From: an uncultured Pseudoruegeria sp.
Lineage (GTDB): Bacteria > Pseudomonadota > Alphaproteobacteria > Rhodobacterales > Rhodobacteraceae
Reading direction: 5' to 3'
DNA length: 64,000 nucleotides
Assembly (NCBI GenBank): GCA_947498155.1
Contig: CANMJD010000003.1
Location: 62,001 to 126,000, forward strand
The notes under the pieces were generated by a model. That model saw only the letters and a list, made by a program, of their open reading frames with translations, was not told where the DNA came from and did not search any database. Of this stretch, positions 44,802-52,987 are shown piece after piece. Each line of letters begins with the position of its first letter. Position 1 is the stretch's first letter. Made by a program: the position numbers and the translations under genes.

Positions 44802-45974
44802 TTAGGCAATGCCGAATTTCAGCAGCTTGATCGCCTTAAAGTCACTGACGTCGCCGCCAACCCGCTTGGTGGCATAGAACAGCACATGCGGTTTGGCGCT
44901 AAACGGATCACGCAACACCCGCAGATCGGGCCGCTCAGCGATGGTGTAACCGGCGCCAAAGTCTCCAAAGGCCACCGCTGTTGCGTCAGAGCCGATATCA
45001 GGCATGTCCTCTGCAATCAGCACCGGATAGCCCATCAGTCGGGCAGGCTCGCCAGCGGCCAAGCCGTCAGACCACAGAAAACGCCCGTCTGCGTCCTTCA
45101 TCTTGCGGATCGCCCCGGCGGTTTTGGAGTTCATCACAAAGCTGGCGTTGGCGCGGTACTCCGCCCCCAGCGCATAGACCAGATCAACAATGGCATCCGC
45201 CGGTTTCGCAGCGTCGAAGTCCCCATCTTCTCCAGTGGCCACATACCCCAGATTACCCCAGCTCCAGACATCATTGTCGACCGTCGCATGGGTCAGAAAA
45301 CCGGTCGGCTTGTCCACGCCATTGCCGTTGATAAAGGCCGCCGCTTCCGAGCGGGCAAACTTGTCGGCGATCCGCCCCGCAAGCCAGCCCTCAATATCAA
45401 AAGCACTGTCATCCAACAGCCGCTGGGATGCTTTTGGCAGCGCTGACAGCTCATGCAGCGGAATGGCAATCCGGTCGATTTGCGGTGTATCAGTTTCAGA
45501 GACCGAACCGGTTTCCGTCGCCCAACCGGCCCCGACATCGGTATGGTCAATCAGCACATCAAAGGACGTCGCCTCGACCTGCACGACATTGGCAATCGCC
45601 CGCACCGAAGCGGTGGCCGACAGCGTGCTTTTGATCGTGGCGGCGGTTTCCGGATCCACCAGATAGCCACCTTCGGCAGACACACCGGTCGACAGCGCCT
45701 TGCCCTCCAGAACCAGCCCGCGCAGCCCGTCATCGTCGCCGCTGCGCAGATAGGCGTTAAAAGCTTTCTTATGGGGCGCCTCAGCCGACCCTGTCGCCAA
45801 AGTAGGACGGTGTGCAGTCATTGATTTTCGATCCAGCATGGTCAATCGCTCTTCTTGTTGTTGCAGTCGTGTTGCAAGTTTTGAATTCATCTCTTTGATA
45901 TCGCTGACAAATCCACTCAGTGCATTCTGTACGGCCCCGAAGTTCTCTGCCGTTCCCTCTGTTTGCTTGTTCAT
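44802..45974 (-). CDS. GTA major capsid protein, HK97 fold (g5)
   Basis: A 390-residue HK97-type capsid protein. Residues about 1-90 form a coiled-coil scaffold (ALSGFVSDIKEMNSKLATRLQQQEERLTMLDRK) that the protease removes. The shell domain follows (KAFNAYLRSGDDDGLRGLVLEGKALSTGVSAEGGYLVDPETAATI, VFFNGNG-like AAFINGNGVDKPTGFLTH, and LMGYPVLIAEDMPDIG). The ATG at 45974 starts just before the coiled coil; 56 open upstream codons overlap the end of g4 and look non-coding. Confidence 0.95.
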   Translation of the reverse strand: MNKQTEGTAENFGAVQNALSGFVSDIKEMNSKLATRLQQQEERLTMLDRKSMTAHRPTLATGSAEAPHKKAFNAYLRSGDDDGLRGLVLEGKALSTGVSAEGGYLVDPETAATIKSTLSATASVRAIANVVQVEATSFDVLIDHTDVGAGWATETGSVSETDTPQIDRIAIPLHELSALPKASQRLLDDSAFDIEGWLAGRIADKFARSEAAAFINGNGVDKPTGFLTHATVDNDVWSWGNLGYVATGEDGDFDAAKPADAIVDLVYALGAEYRANASFVMNSKTAGAIRKMKDADGRFLWSDGLAAGEPARLMGYPVLIAEDMPDIGSDATAVAFGDFGAGYTIAERPDLRVLRDPFSAKPHVLFYATKRVGGDVSDFKAIKLLKFGIA

Positions 45975-45988
45975 CAAATCACCCGTGA

Positions 45989-46558
45989 TTACGCATCGTT
46001 TCGATGGGGGCTGTGCAGCTGTTTCCGCGCATCGGCAAAAGCCTTTGCCAGATCCAGCAAACCCATTCGCGGACCGGCATCCCCCTTCGCGCCGACGCGG
46101 GCTTCCGGAAGCATGGGAAAGGTCACCAAAGACACCTCCCATAGTTCCAATTCCGTCAGACGACGCTGGCCGCCTGTGTCTTTCGTTGCTTGCTTGGTGC
46201 GATAACCAATCGAGAGCCCGTCAATCGCGCCCGCCTCAATCAAGGCAGCGGCCTCGGCCCCCTTGGCGACATTGGTCAACAGCCGCCCCTTGACCCACAG
46301 CCCGCGTCCGTCCTCGCGCACCTCTTCCCAAAGGCCGATGGGCTGGGCCGGATCATGTTGCCACAACATCTTGACCGACCGCCCAGACGCGCTCAACGCG
46401 GCCAGGGATTTGGCATAGGCGCCCTTAACCACGACATCACCGCCTTGATCAGTGGCTTCAAACAAAGAGGCATAGCCCTCGATGATAGTGCCGTCGCGCA
46501 CAGCCAAACGTGTCTCTGGCTGGCAGTATTTTCGTTCCAATTCAGTATATTCCAGCAT
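45989..46558 (-). CDS. GTA prohead protease, HK97 family (g4)
   Basis: A 189-residue serine protease of the HK97 prohead family. His68 in MLWQHDPAQPIGLW and Ser116 in AIDGLSIGYRT are the catalytic residues; ELWEVSLVTFPM is the conserved strand that follows. It trims the capsid scaffold during maturation. It lies 15 bases after g3.5 and 14 before the capsid start. Confidence 0.93.
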   Translation of the reverse strand: MLEYTELERKYCQPETRLAVRDGTIIEGYASLFEATDQGGDVVVKGAYAKSLAALSASGRSVKMLWQHDPAQPIGLWEEVREDGRGLWVKGRLLTNVAKGAEAAALIEAGAIDGLSIGYRTKQATKDTGGQRRLTELELWEVSLVTFPMLPEARVGAKGDAGPRMGLLDLAKAFADARKQLHSPHRNDA

Positions 46559-46573
46559 CTTTCCCCCAAAACC

Positions 46574-46822
46574 TCACTGTCCAACCGGCAATCCCAGAAG
46601 CGACACCGTCGCCTGCGCCAAAATCACACCGGCAACGCCGTAAACCGTGACCCAAATCCGTTTTTCCAAACGCTCGATCATATCCTCGATCCGCCGCAAC
46701 TGCGCCTCTAGCGCACCGAACTGCATTTCATAAATCCGTTCGTTCGCATCAATCCGCGCCGCCGCCGCATCAAAACTGTCGTATAAAAACCGACTTCCCT
46801 TGATCGGCGGCACCGTTGTCAT
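46574..46822 (-). CDS. GTA head formation protein (g3.5, rcc01685-like)
   Basis: An 82-residue protein with a helical, coiled-coil-like middle (YDSFDAAAARIDANERIYEMQFGALEAQLRRIEDMIERLEKRIW) and a C-terminal membrane helix (VTVYGVAGVILAQATVSLLGL). This is the small head formation family between portal and protease in R. capsulatus-type GTAs. Its start overlaps the portal stop by four bases. A membrane anchor on a head protein is notable and may site assembly at the membrane. Confidence 0.85.
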   Translation of the reverse strand: MTTVPPIKGSRFLYDSFDAAAARIDANERIYEMQFGALEAQLRRIEDMIERLEKRIWVTVYGVAGVILAQATVSLLGLPVGQ

Positions 46823-48000
46823 TGGCCCTCCGTAAGCTCGGGCAGCCCCAACAGTCGGCGTTTTTCACCGTCCGTTAGAAAATCCGCCCCACTGACACGC
46901 TGCCATTGCGCGGCACGCTCATCGCTTAAGGCAGGCACCTGATCCAGATCCGGCTTCAACTCCGGCTGCACCCCCCAATGCCCCCCCAACCAGGCTCCGA
47001 TGGCCGCCGCCACCCGCGTGGCCAGCGGCAGAACCGTCAGCCGGTAAAAGGCGCGGTTGGCCTCTTGGTAATTGGCATAGGTGGCATCACCCGTCAGACC
47101 GAGCAGCATCGGCGGCACCCCAAAGGCCACGGCAATCTCGCGCGCCGCGGCTTCCTTGGTTTTCTGGAACTCCATGTCCGAGGGCGAGAACCCCATCGGC
47201 TTCCAGTCCAGCCCGCCCTCAAGCAGCATCGGACGCCCCGCATTGGCCGCCCCCTGATGATAGGACAGCATTTCATCCTGAAGCCGCGCATATTGATCCG
47301 CCGACAATCCCGCAGCCCCATCCATCCCGGTGTAAACCAGCGCCCCACTGGGCCGTGCGGCATTGTCGAGCAGTGATTTCGACCAGCGCGACGCCGCATT
47401 ATGGACATCAATCGCCGCCGCCGCCGATTGCATGGGCGACAACCCATAGTGATCATCTTGCGGATGAAAGCTGCGGATATGACAAATCGGAGAAACCTCA
47501 CCACTGACGTCAAACCGGTGTTTGCGCCCCCCGACGGCATATTCAAACGCCACCGGCCAGCCGTCACTCCCGGGGATTAGAGACATCCGGTCAGAGCGCA
47601 ACACATGCAGCTCAAGCGGCCTCCCGTCCGATCCGGCCACAGCCTCGACATAGGCATTTCCGGTCAGGATCAATTGCCCGTAGAGCGCCTCGAACAATTC
47701 AGCGCGGCCCTGCGCCAGATTGGGGCGTTTCAAGAGCCCCAGCACCGGATGCGCGTCAAAACGCTCTGCGTTATCTTGCAAAACAAGCGGTAAGGCCGCT
47801 GCCGCTTCTGCGATCAACTTCACCGCACGAAAACCGATCGGGTTGCCCGAAAAACCCGCTTTTGTCAGCGACACCATATCGCGCGGTGTCCACGCCACCC
47901 GCCCTGATCCGTGATAGGCAATCACAGGACCAGCAGCAGATGCCTTCTGCTCGGGTGCTGCATCACGACCTGTGTTGCGCTGAAAAATTCCGAATGCCAT
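46819..48000 (-). CDS. GTA portal protein, HK97 family (g3)
   Basis: A 393-residue portal protein: WTPRDMVSLTKAGFSGNPIGFRAVKLIAEAAAALPLVL, GPNSGDG-type DDHYGLSPMQSAAAAIDVHNAASRW, and EAAAREIAVAFGVPPMLLGLTGDATYANYQEANRAFYRLTVLP. It forms the dodecameric ring for DNA entry and tail attachment. The start codon and its ribosome site (AGGAG) are buried in a long inverted repeat (47997-48086), unlike every other gene of the cluster. Confidence 0.95.
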   Translation of the reverse strand: MAFGIFQRNTGRDAAPEQKASAAGPVIAYHGSGRVAWTPRDMVSLTKAGFSGNPIGFRAVKLIAEAAAALPLVLQDNAERFDAHPVLGLLKRPNLAQGRAELFEALYGQLILTGNAYVEAVAGSDGRPLELHVLRSDRMSLIPGSDGWPVAFEYAVGGRKHRFDVSGEVSPICHIRSFHPQDDHYGLSPMQSAAAAIDVHNAASRWSKSLLDNAARPSGALVYTGMDGAAGLSADQYARLQDEMLSYHQGAANAGRPMLLEGGLDWKPMGFSPSDMEFQKTKEAAAREIAVAFGVPPMLLGLTGDATYANYQEANRAFYRLTVLPLATRVAAAIGAWLGGHWGVQPELKPDLDQVPALSDERAAQWQRVSGADFLTDGEKRRLLGLPELTEGQ

Positions 48001-48086
48001 ATGCCCCTGCTCCTAATCGGATAACCCGCTGAAACCTTGTTTCTTTTGCGGTAATGTCTGATGTAGGAGCACTCTGGGGCATATGG
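47997..48086 (-). promoter_or_regulatory. Long inverted repeat sequestering the portal ribosome site and start
   Basis: On the minus strand CCATATGCCCC (48086-48076) pairs perfectly with GGGGCATATGG (48007-47997), the latter containing the portal ATG. The stem continues after a 4-base bulge (48072-48075) with TGCTCCTA (48071-48064) against TAGGAGCA (48015-48008), which contains the ribosome site AGGAG. Nineteen base pairs in all enclose 48 bases that hold smaller hairpins (GAAAC/GTTTC). The element fills most of the g2-g3 gap. Confidence 0.75.
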
Positions 48087-48097
48087 TTTAAAAGAGA

Positions 48098-49441
48098 TTA
48101 AAGCGACCGTACGCGGGGGTTGCCCCAGCCCTTGGCCGGCACCAGCATGAGGTCATGCAGCGCCCAAACAAGCGCATCCACGCGGTCCGGACTGCCCTTG
48201 CCCGCAAAACCCTGTAAGGACATCTGGCTCATTTCCTCTTCCAGTTTTTCCAACCCTTTGGCGTGATGGATTTGCCCGCGCTCGTAAAGGGCAGACACAG
48301 GTTCCGCTCGGGCCACTTTCCCCCGCGAGGCCCGCACCCCCCGATATGGGATATTCTGCGATTGCTGGCGTAAAACCATCTCCACCATATCGCCCCCCTG
48401 ATTGACCTCGGCGACCACACGATCCGCGTCATACCGCTCTGCCATGGCCGCCACGACATTGGCCCACTCCGCCGGAGAGGCCCCCTGTACGGTTGCGTCC
48501 TTGATCACCGTGGCCCGCCAGTTCTGCGGCGGCCCACTCATGTTCACACCGGCCACAATGATCCCGCACGCATCCGAATCCGCATGACCGGTCACCGGCG
48601 GATCAACCGCCACAATGATGCGATCCGCTGTAACCGCCGGGGACATCCGCGCTTTGGCAAGCATCGCCTCTGTCCACAAGGCACCGTCCAGATCCTCAAG
48701 CAAAATCCCGTCCAGTTCCTGTCGACCCAATTGCGTTCCCGCATATCGCGCGCGCACCTCTTCGAGAAAACTCTTGGCCAGAAACGCCTGATTGGCCTCC
48801 GTCGGCGCATGGGTCTTTACCGTAGACGGATTATCCAGCACCGCCTTCAGCACCGCGACATTCTTGGGCGTCGTCGTCACGCATTGCCGTGGGGAAGCCC
48901 CTAGTCGCAAAGCAAACTGCAACATATCCCAAGTTTCGCCAGCCTTTTTCCACTTGGCCAACTCATCCGACCACGCCGCATCAAACTGCGGACCGCGTAA
49001 GGACTCCGGCTCATGGGCCGAAAACACCTGTGCAATCGCCCCGTTGGGCCAAACCAGCCGCTTGCGCGTGGCCTCCCATGTCGGGCGGCGGTCCGGCGGG
49101 GAGCAGGCCAGAATTCCGCTTTCGCCAAAAATCATCACCTCACGCACCTGCTCAACGGTTTCCCCCACCAAAGCCACCCGCCGAGAGCGCCCCGGATCAA
49201 GCGGTTTTGCCCCCTCGACCTCCGAGCGCACCCATTCCGCACCGGCGCGGGTTTTCCCCGCCCCGCGCCCGCCCATGATCACCCATGTGCGCCAATCCCC
49301 TTCGGGGGGCAATTGATGGTCATAAGCCCAAAAATCAAACAAATAGGGCAAGGCCAACAAAGCGCCTTCACTCAGCTCGTCCAGAAACGCTGTCTGGGTC
49401 CGAAGCGGCTCTGAGGCAAGCCAGACGGCGCCCGATCTCAT
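48098..49441 (-). CDS. GTA large terminase (g2)
   Basis: A 447-residue packaging motor. ATPase part: Walker A GGRGAGKTRAGAEW and Walker B-like AAWSDELAKWK. Nuclease part: IIVAVDPPVTGHADSDACG (first acidic) and VAEVNQGGDMV (second). It drives DNA into preformed heads and cuts it after a head-full. Start is uncertain: the ATG at 49441 gives a 74-base overlap with g1; an ATG at 49489 would add 16 residues. Neither has a strong ribosome site, which fits coupling to g1. A 97-base structured gap separates it from the portal. Confidence 0.93.
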   Translation of the reverse strand: MRSGAVWLASEPLRTQTAFLDELSEGALLALPYLFDFWAYDHQLPPEGDWRTWVIMGGRGAGKTRAGAEWVRSEVEGAKPLDPGRSRRVALVGETVEQVREVMIFGESGILACSPPDRRPTWEATRKRLVWPNGAIAQVFSAHEPESLRGPQFDAAWSDELAKWKKAGETWDMLQFALRLGASPRQCVTTTPKNVAVLKAVLDNPSTVKTHAPTEANQAFLAKSFLEEVRARYAGTQLGRQELDGILLEDLDGALWTEAMLAKARMSPAVTADRIIVAVDPPVTGHADSDACGIIVAGVNMSGPPQNWRATVIKDATVQGASPAEWANVVAAMAERYDADRVVAEVNQGGDMVEMVLRQQSQNIPYRGVRASRGKVARAEPVSALYERGQIHHAKGLEKLEEEMSQMSLQGFAGKGSPDRVDALVWALHDLMLVPAKGWGNPRVRSL

Positions 49442-49718
49442 CGCGCGCCTGGTCGAAATCGACGGCGTAATCGTGGACGATTCCGGCATTTTTTCTGCGA
49501 AGTTTGTCAACGTTTTCCCTTTCTCTGAATGCGGATTGCAAAGCGGTTCCCGCTTCCCGCAAAATCTTGTTGGTTTCGGCAAGGTCTTTGAAATCCCCGC
49601 CCTCCAACTGATTGGTCATGGTCTTGATCGTCAGGATCAGACGCTCCAAATGGTCATATGCAGCCTGAAGAATGTCATCTTGTGACCCCTTACCGCCGAT
49701 GGATGTGATTAAAGACAT
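49368..49718 (-). CDS. GTA small terminase (g1)
   Basis: A 116-residue, mostly helical protein (DDILQAAYDHLERLILTIKTMTNQLEGGDFKDLAETNKILREAGTALQSAFRERENVDKLRRKNAGIVHDYAVDFDQARDEIGRRLACLR). Position at the head of the cluster and overlap with the large terminase match Orfg1 of R. capsulatus GTA, the small terminase that lacks sequence-specific DNA binding. It is the first gene after the promoter and leader hairpin. Confidence 0.87.
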   Translation of the reverse strand: MSLITSIGGKGSQDDILQAAYDHLERLILTIKTMTNQLEGGDFKDLAETNKILREAGTALQSAFRERENVDKLRRKNAGIVHDYAVDFDQARDEIGRRLACLRAASDPDSVSGRAE

Positions 49719-49762
49719 ACTGCTTGATCCGGCCCCCTGTTTTGCCTCTTGGTGCCAAACGC

Positions 49763-49794
49763 AAAAACGGCACCCAGTTGCCTGAATGCCGTTT
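49763..49794 (-). terminator. Terminator-like hairpin in the GTA leader
   Basis: Minus-strand AAACGGCA (49794-49787) pairs with TGCCGTTT (49772-49765) over 8 bp and runs into TTTTT. It lies downstream of the promoter at 49817-49845 and 45 bases before the g1 start. It could end mltG transcripts, attenuate GTA transcription, or both. Confidence 0.7.
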
Positions 49795-49816
49795 ACACTT
49801 TTGCGAGTGTAGGTCT

Positions 49817-49845
49817 TTTATACTTTAGGGCGAACGGTTCGTCAA
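49817..49845 (-). promoter_or_regulatory. Near-consensus sigma-70 promoter ahead of GTA g1
   Basis: TTGACG (49845-49840), a 17-base spacer, and TATAAA (49822-49817) on the minus strand differ from consensus by one base in each box. The start point would be near 49810, about 90 bases before the g1 ATG. It is also the first sequence after the mltG stop codon. Confidence 0.7.
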
Positions 49846-49866
49846 ATTTTCGCTCTTAACAAAACC

Positions 49867-51024
49867 TTACTGATTGGTCCGTTGGGCCTCGATCTCCCGC
49901 CATTTCGCGACATTACGGTTATGCTCATCAAGCGTTTTGGCAAAGGCATGCCCGCCGGTGCCGTCAGCCACAAAGAATATGAACTCCGTACTGTCGGGAT
50001 TAACCGCTGCCTCGATCGATGCGCGCCCTGGATTGGCGATTGGCGTCGGCGGCAAACCTTCTATAACATAAGTATTATAAGGCGTTGCGCGACGAAGCTC
50101 ACTCTGCCGAAGCCCCCGCCCCAACACGCCTTGACCATTGGTAATACCGTAAATCACCGTCGGGTCCGTCTGCAGACGCATCCCTGTATCCAACCGGTTG
50201 GTAAAGACCGAAGCCACCTGCCCGCGCTCCTCGGCCACACCGGTTTCCTTTTCGATGATCGACGCCAGAATAAGCGCTTCCTCAGGCGTTTCAATCGGCA
50301 GCCCCGAGGCACGATTGGACCAGGCTTCGGCCAGAATAGCCGCTTGCCGTTCCTCCATCTGTGCAACCAACGCAGCGCGATCCGCACCAGCCCGCACCTC
50401 ATAGCTGTCAGGGGCAAGCGCCCCCTCCGCCGGAAGCTCCTCAATCGTGCCGCTGAGAAAATCCACATTGTTCAGCGCGTCAACCACCTGCCAGCTTGTC
50501 ACCCCTTCGGCCATAGCCAAACGGTAGCGCACATCGCTGTCCCCCAACGCCTCTTTATAGGCTGCAGGCACTTCTTCTTCCGATTTCGGATCGAAAGCCG
50601 TGGCCAGCACATAAGCGTTGGTGGTCGGGTCCAATTCGCGCAACTGGATTTGCGAGCTCACAACCCCGATCCGGTAGACAACTTCGGTGCCACAGGTCGA
50701 TTGCCCACCGCGCGTTACGATGTCGACAATTTCCTGCATAGAGGCCCCTTCGGGCACCAGAAAGCTCCCCGCCTTCAGCGCTTGGGTCTTTTCCTCATAG
50801 TCGGCCCCGACGCGGAATAACATGCCATTGGAAATGGCCTCCTGCGCCAACAGGCTCTCGGATACTTTGGTGAAATTGCTGCCGCTATCCACACGCAGAC
50901 AGATAGCGCCTGCCAAAGGCCCTGACGTGCGGTATTGCGACTGCGCCCAGCCGATGAACCCGGCAACCGCAATCAGGATCACGATAAACAGCGTCAGAGC
51001 GTTTGACGCAATACTACGCCACAT
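49867..51024 (-). CDS. mltG: Endolytic murein transglycosylase MltG
   Basis: A 385-residue protein with an N-terminal membrane helix (ALTLFIVILIAVAGFIGWAQ), a LysM-like part (GSNFTKVSESLLAQEAI) and the YceG domain with the catalytic Glu in ILASIIEKETGVAEERGQVASVFTNRLDTGMRLQTDPTVIYG. MltG cuts nascent glycan strands and is proposed to set their length. The ATG overlaps the fabF stop (TGATG). It lies immediately upstream of the GTA cluster on the same strand, a neighbour I recall from other roseobacters. Confidence 0.93.
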   Translation of the reverse strand: MWRSIASNALTLFIVILIAVAGFIGWAQSQYRTSGPLAGAICLRVDSGSNFTKVSESLLAQEAISNGMLFRVGADYEEKTQALKAGSFLVPEGASMQEIVDIVTRGGQSTCGTEVVYRIGVVSSQIQLRELDPTTNAYVLATAFDPKSEEEVPAAYKEALGDSDVRYRLAMAEGVTSWQVVDALNNVDFLSGTIEELPAEGALAPDSYEVRAGADRAALVAQMEERQAAILAEAWSNRASGLPIETPEEALILASIIEKETGVAEERGQVASVFTNRLDTGMRLQTDPTVIYGITNGQGVLGRGLRQSELRRATPYNTYVIEGLPPTPIANPGRASIEAAVNPDSTEFIFFVADGTGGHAFAKTLDEHNRNVAKWREIEAQRTNQ

Positions 51025-52286
51025 CAGTCCGTGACCCGTCCAAGAACAACCGAAGCATTGGTCCCGCCAAAGCCAAAGGAATTAGACAGCGCAATGTCGA
51101 TCTTACGCTTCACAGCCTTTTTCGGAGCCAGATCCAGCAGTGGTTCAACCGCTGGGTTCTCAAGGTTCAGGGTTGGCGGCGCTACTTGATCGCGGATTGC
51201 CAGAATACAGAAGATCGCTTCAACCGATCCCGCAGCCCCCAGCAAATGCCCGATGGCGGATTTGGTTGATGACATGGTCGCGGTTTTCGCAGCATCGCCC
51301 ATCAAACGCTCTACCGCGCCCAATTCAATGGTGTCCGCCATCGTCGATGTGCCATGGGCATTGATGTAATCAATATCCGCAGGCGTCAAACCAGCGCGCT
51401 CAATCGCGGCTTTCATCGACCGATACCCGCCATCGCCATCTTCGGCAGGTGCGGTAATGTGATAGGCATCGCCCGACAATCCATAACCCAATACTTCTGC
51501 GTAGATTTTTGCACCGCGCGCTTTGGCATGTTCATATTCTTCCAGAACCACAACGCCAGCCCCTTCGCCCATGACAAAACCGTCACGATCCCGATCATAA
51601 GGGCGGCTTGCAGATTTAGGATCATCTTCCCGCGCGGTTGATAGCGCTTTACAAGCGTTGAAACCGGCAATGCCGATTTCGGAAATCGGGCTTTCTGCCC
51701 CACCGGCCACCATCACATCGGCATCGCCCAACATGATCAGTCGCGCCGCATCGCCAATGGCATGGGCACCGGTAGAACAGGCCGTCACAACCGCATGGTT
51801 GGGGCCTTTATAGCCGTGTTTGATCGACACCTGACCCGAGGCCAGATTGATCAACGCACTGGGAATAAAGAAGGGCGACACCCGGCGCGGGCCTTTTTCC
51901 GCCAGCAACACAGCCGTATCGGCAATCGCGCTGAGCCCCCCAATGCCAGACCCGATCATCACACCGGTGCGGAACTGATCCTCATCGCCATCACAAACCC
52001 AGCCTGAATCCGCAATCGCCTGATCCGCTGCTGTAATCGCATAAAGAATGAAATCATCGACCTTGCGCCGGTCCTTTGGGGCCATCCAGTCATCCGGATT
52101 AAACGTGCCATCTGTGCCATCCCCCACAGGGATTTCGCAGGCATATTTTGTCGTCACCCGCGAGGCGTCAAACCGCGTAATCGGCCCCGCCCCGGATTGC
52201 CCGTCAATCAGACGACTCCATGTTTCCTCGACCCCGCACGCCAGCGGGGTAACCATACCAAGCCCTGTAACAACCACTCGACGCAT
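51024..52286 (-). CDS. fabF: 3-oxoacyl-ACP synthase II (FabF)
   Basis: A 420-residue condensing enzyme. RRVVVTGLGMVTPLACGVEETW opens it; the catalytic Cys is in AVVTACSTGAHAIGDAARLI, the two His in INAHGTSTMADTIE and KSAIGHLLGAAGSVEA. It elongates acyl-ACP with malonyl-ACP and adjusts unsaturation with temperature in model species. It lies between acpP and mltG; a hairpin precedes its start. Confidence 0.97.
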   Translation of the reverse strand: MRRVVVTGLGMVTPLACGVEETWSRLIDGQSGAGPITRFDASRVTTKYACEIPVGDGTDGTFNPDDWMAPKDRRKVDDFILYAITAADQAIADSGWVCDGDEDQFRTGVMIGSGIGGLSAIADTAVLLAEKGPRRVSPFFIPSALINLASGQVSIKHGYKGPNHAVVTACSTGAHAIGDAARLIMLGDADVMVAGGAESPISEIGIAGFNACKALSTAREDDPKSASRPYDRDRDGFVMGEGAGVVVLEEYEHAKARGAKIYAEVLGYGLSGDAYHITAPAEDGDGGYRSMKAAIERAGLTPADIDYINAHGTSTMADTIELGAVERLMGDAAKTATMSSTKSAIGHLLGAAGSVEAIFCILAIRDQVAPPTLNLENPAVEPLLDLAPKKAVKRKIDIALSNSFGFGGTNASVVLGRVTD

Positions 52287-52314
52287 TGATCTGCCTCTTC
52301 TCAGTTCTGAATTT

Positions 52315-52344
52315 GTCGGTCAGTGATAGCTTGTTCTGACCGAC
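52315..52344. promoter_or_regulatory. Perfect 9-bp inverted repeat upstream of fabF
   Basis: GTCGGTCAG (52315-52323) and CTGACCGAC (52336-52344) with a 12-base spacer lie 29 bases before the fabF ATG. It could be a repressor site for fatty acid control or an RNA hairpin in the leader. There is no T-run. Confidence 0.5.
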
Positions 52345-52444
52345 CTGAGCAAGAGCAGGCTCCGCAAAATGCGGTAGTTTTCCGCCGATATCAGCCAGTG
52401 TTGACCCAGATCCCAAACCTTACCCCCACCCGAAAGGCCAAAAA

Positions 52445-52470
52445 AAAACGACGCCCGAAAGCGTCGTTTT
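52445..52470 (-). terminator. Bidirectional terminator after acpP
   Basis: AAAACGACGC (52445-52454) pairs with GCGTCGTTTT (52461-52470) around CCGAAA, with a long A/T tract on both sides. It separates acpP from fabF, so fabF needs its own promoter or read-through. Confidence 0.85.
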
Positions 52471-52495
52471 TCAAATACCCGAAAAGGGGTAAAAC

Positions 52496-52729
52496 TTAGG
52501 AAGCTTTGGTGATGAAGCCTACCGCGTCGCCGAAAGACTGGATTGTCTCTGCAGCGTCGTCAGGGATTTCGATACCGAACTCTTCTTCGAAAGCCATAAC
52601 CAGCTCAACGGTGTCAAGGCTGTCTGCGCCCAGATCATCGATGAAGGATGCACCTTCAACAACTTTGTCTTCTTCAACACCAAGGTGCTCGACAACGATC
52701 TTTTTCACACGATCTGCGATGTCGCTCAT
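52496..52729 (-). CDS. acpP: Acyl carrier protein
   Basis: A 77-residue acidic protein with the 4'-phosphopantetheine site Ser37 in [22 protein letters not shown]. It carries growing acyl chains in fatty acid synthesis. It sits between fabG and fabF but with gaps of 258 and 209 bases and its own terminator, in line with its need for very high expression. AGGATATAG precedes the ATG. Confidence 0.98.
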   Translation of the reverse strand: MSDIADRVKKIVVEHLGVEEDKVVEGASFIDDLGADSLDTVELVMAFEEEFGIEIPDDAAETIQSFGDAVGFITKAS

Positions 52730-52987
52730 ATCTATATCCTCATTTTAACGTTTCGGGAGCGTTCCCGTGGTTTCGTACTATGCCCCAGCGGGGCGCTCCG
52801 GCCCTTGGATAAGGGCAAACCTAGGCCACAAACATGTGACGTTCGATCAAATCTGCGCCGCCTATATCATATGATCGCAGCAGCGCAAATGATTTCACAG
52901 GCATGAATCGCCACCGGTTTGCGTCTGGCACCGTGCTGTGCTGTGCAAATGGGGATCATCCTGCCAAATTCCAAGGCCTTTTGGGCC

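Noticed and set aside
45975-46142. N-terminal extension of the capsid gene by 56 codons
   Set aside because: The extra part overlaps the end of g4 and is Arg/Gly/Ser-rich; capsids of this family begin just before the coiled coil.
49442-49582. Longest possible start of the large terminase
   Set aside because: It would overlap g1 by more than 200 bases, and the added residues do not resemble the family. The exact start remains open between 49441 and 49489.
34806-49845. Interpretation as an ordinary prophage
   Set aside because: There is no integrase, repressor, replication or lysis gene and no attachment repeats; content and order match a gene transfer agent.
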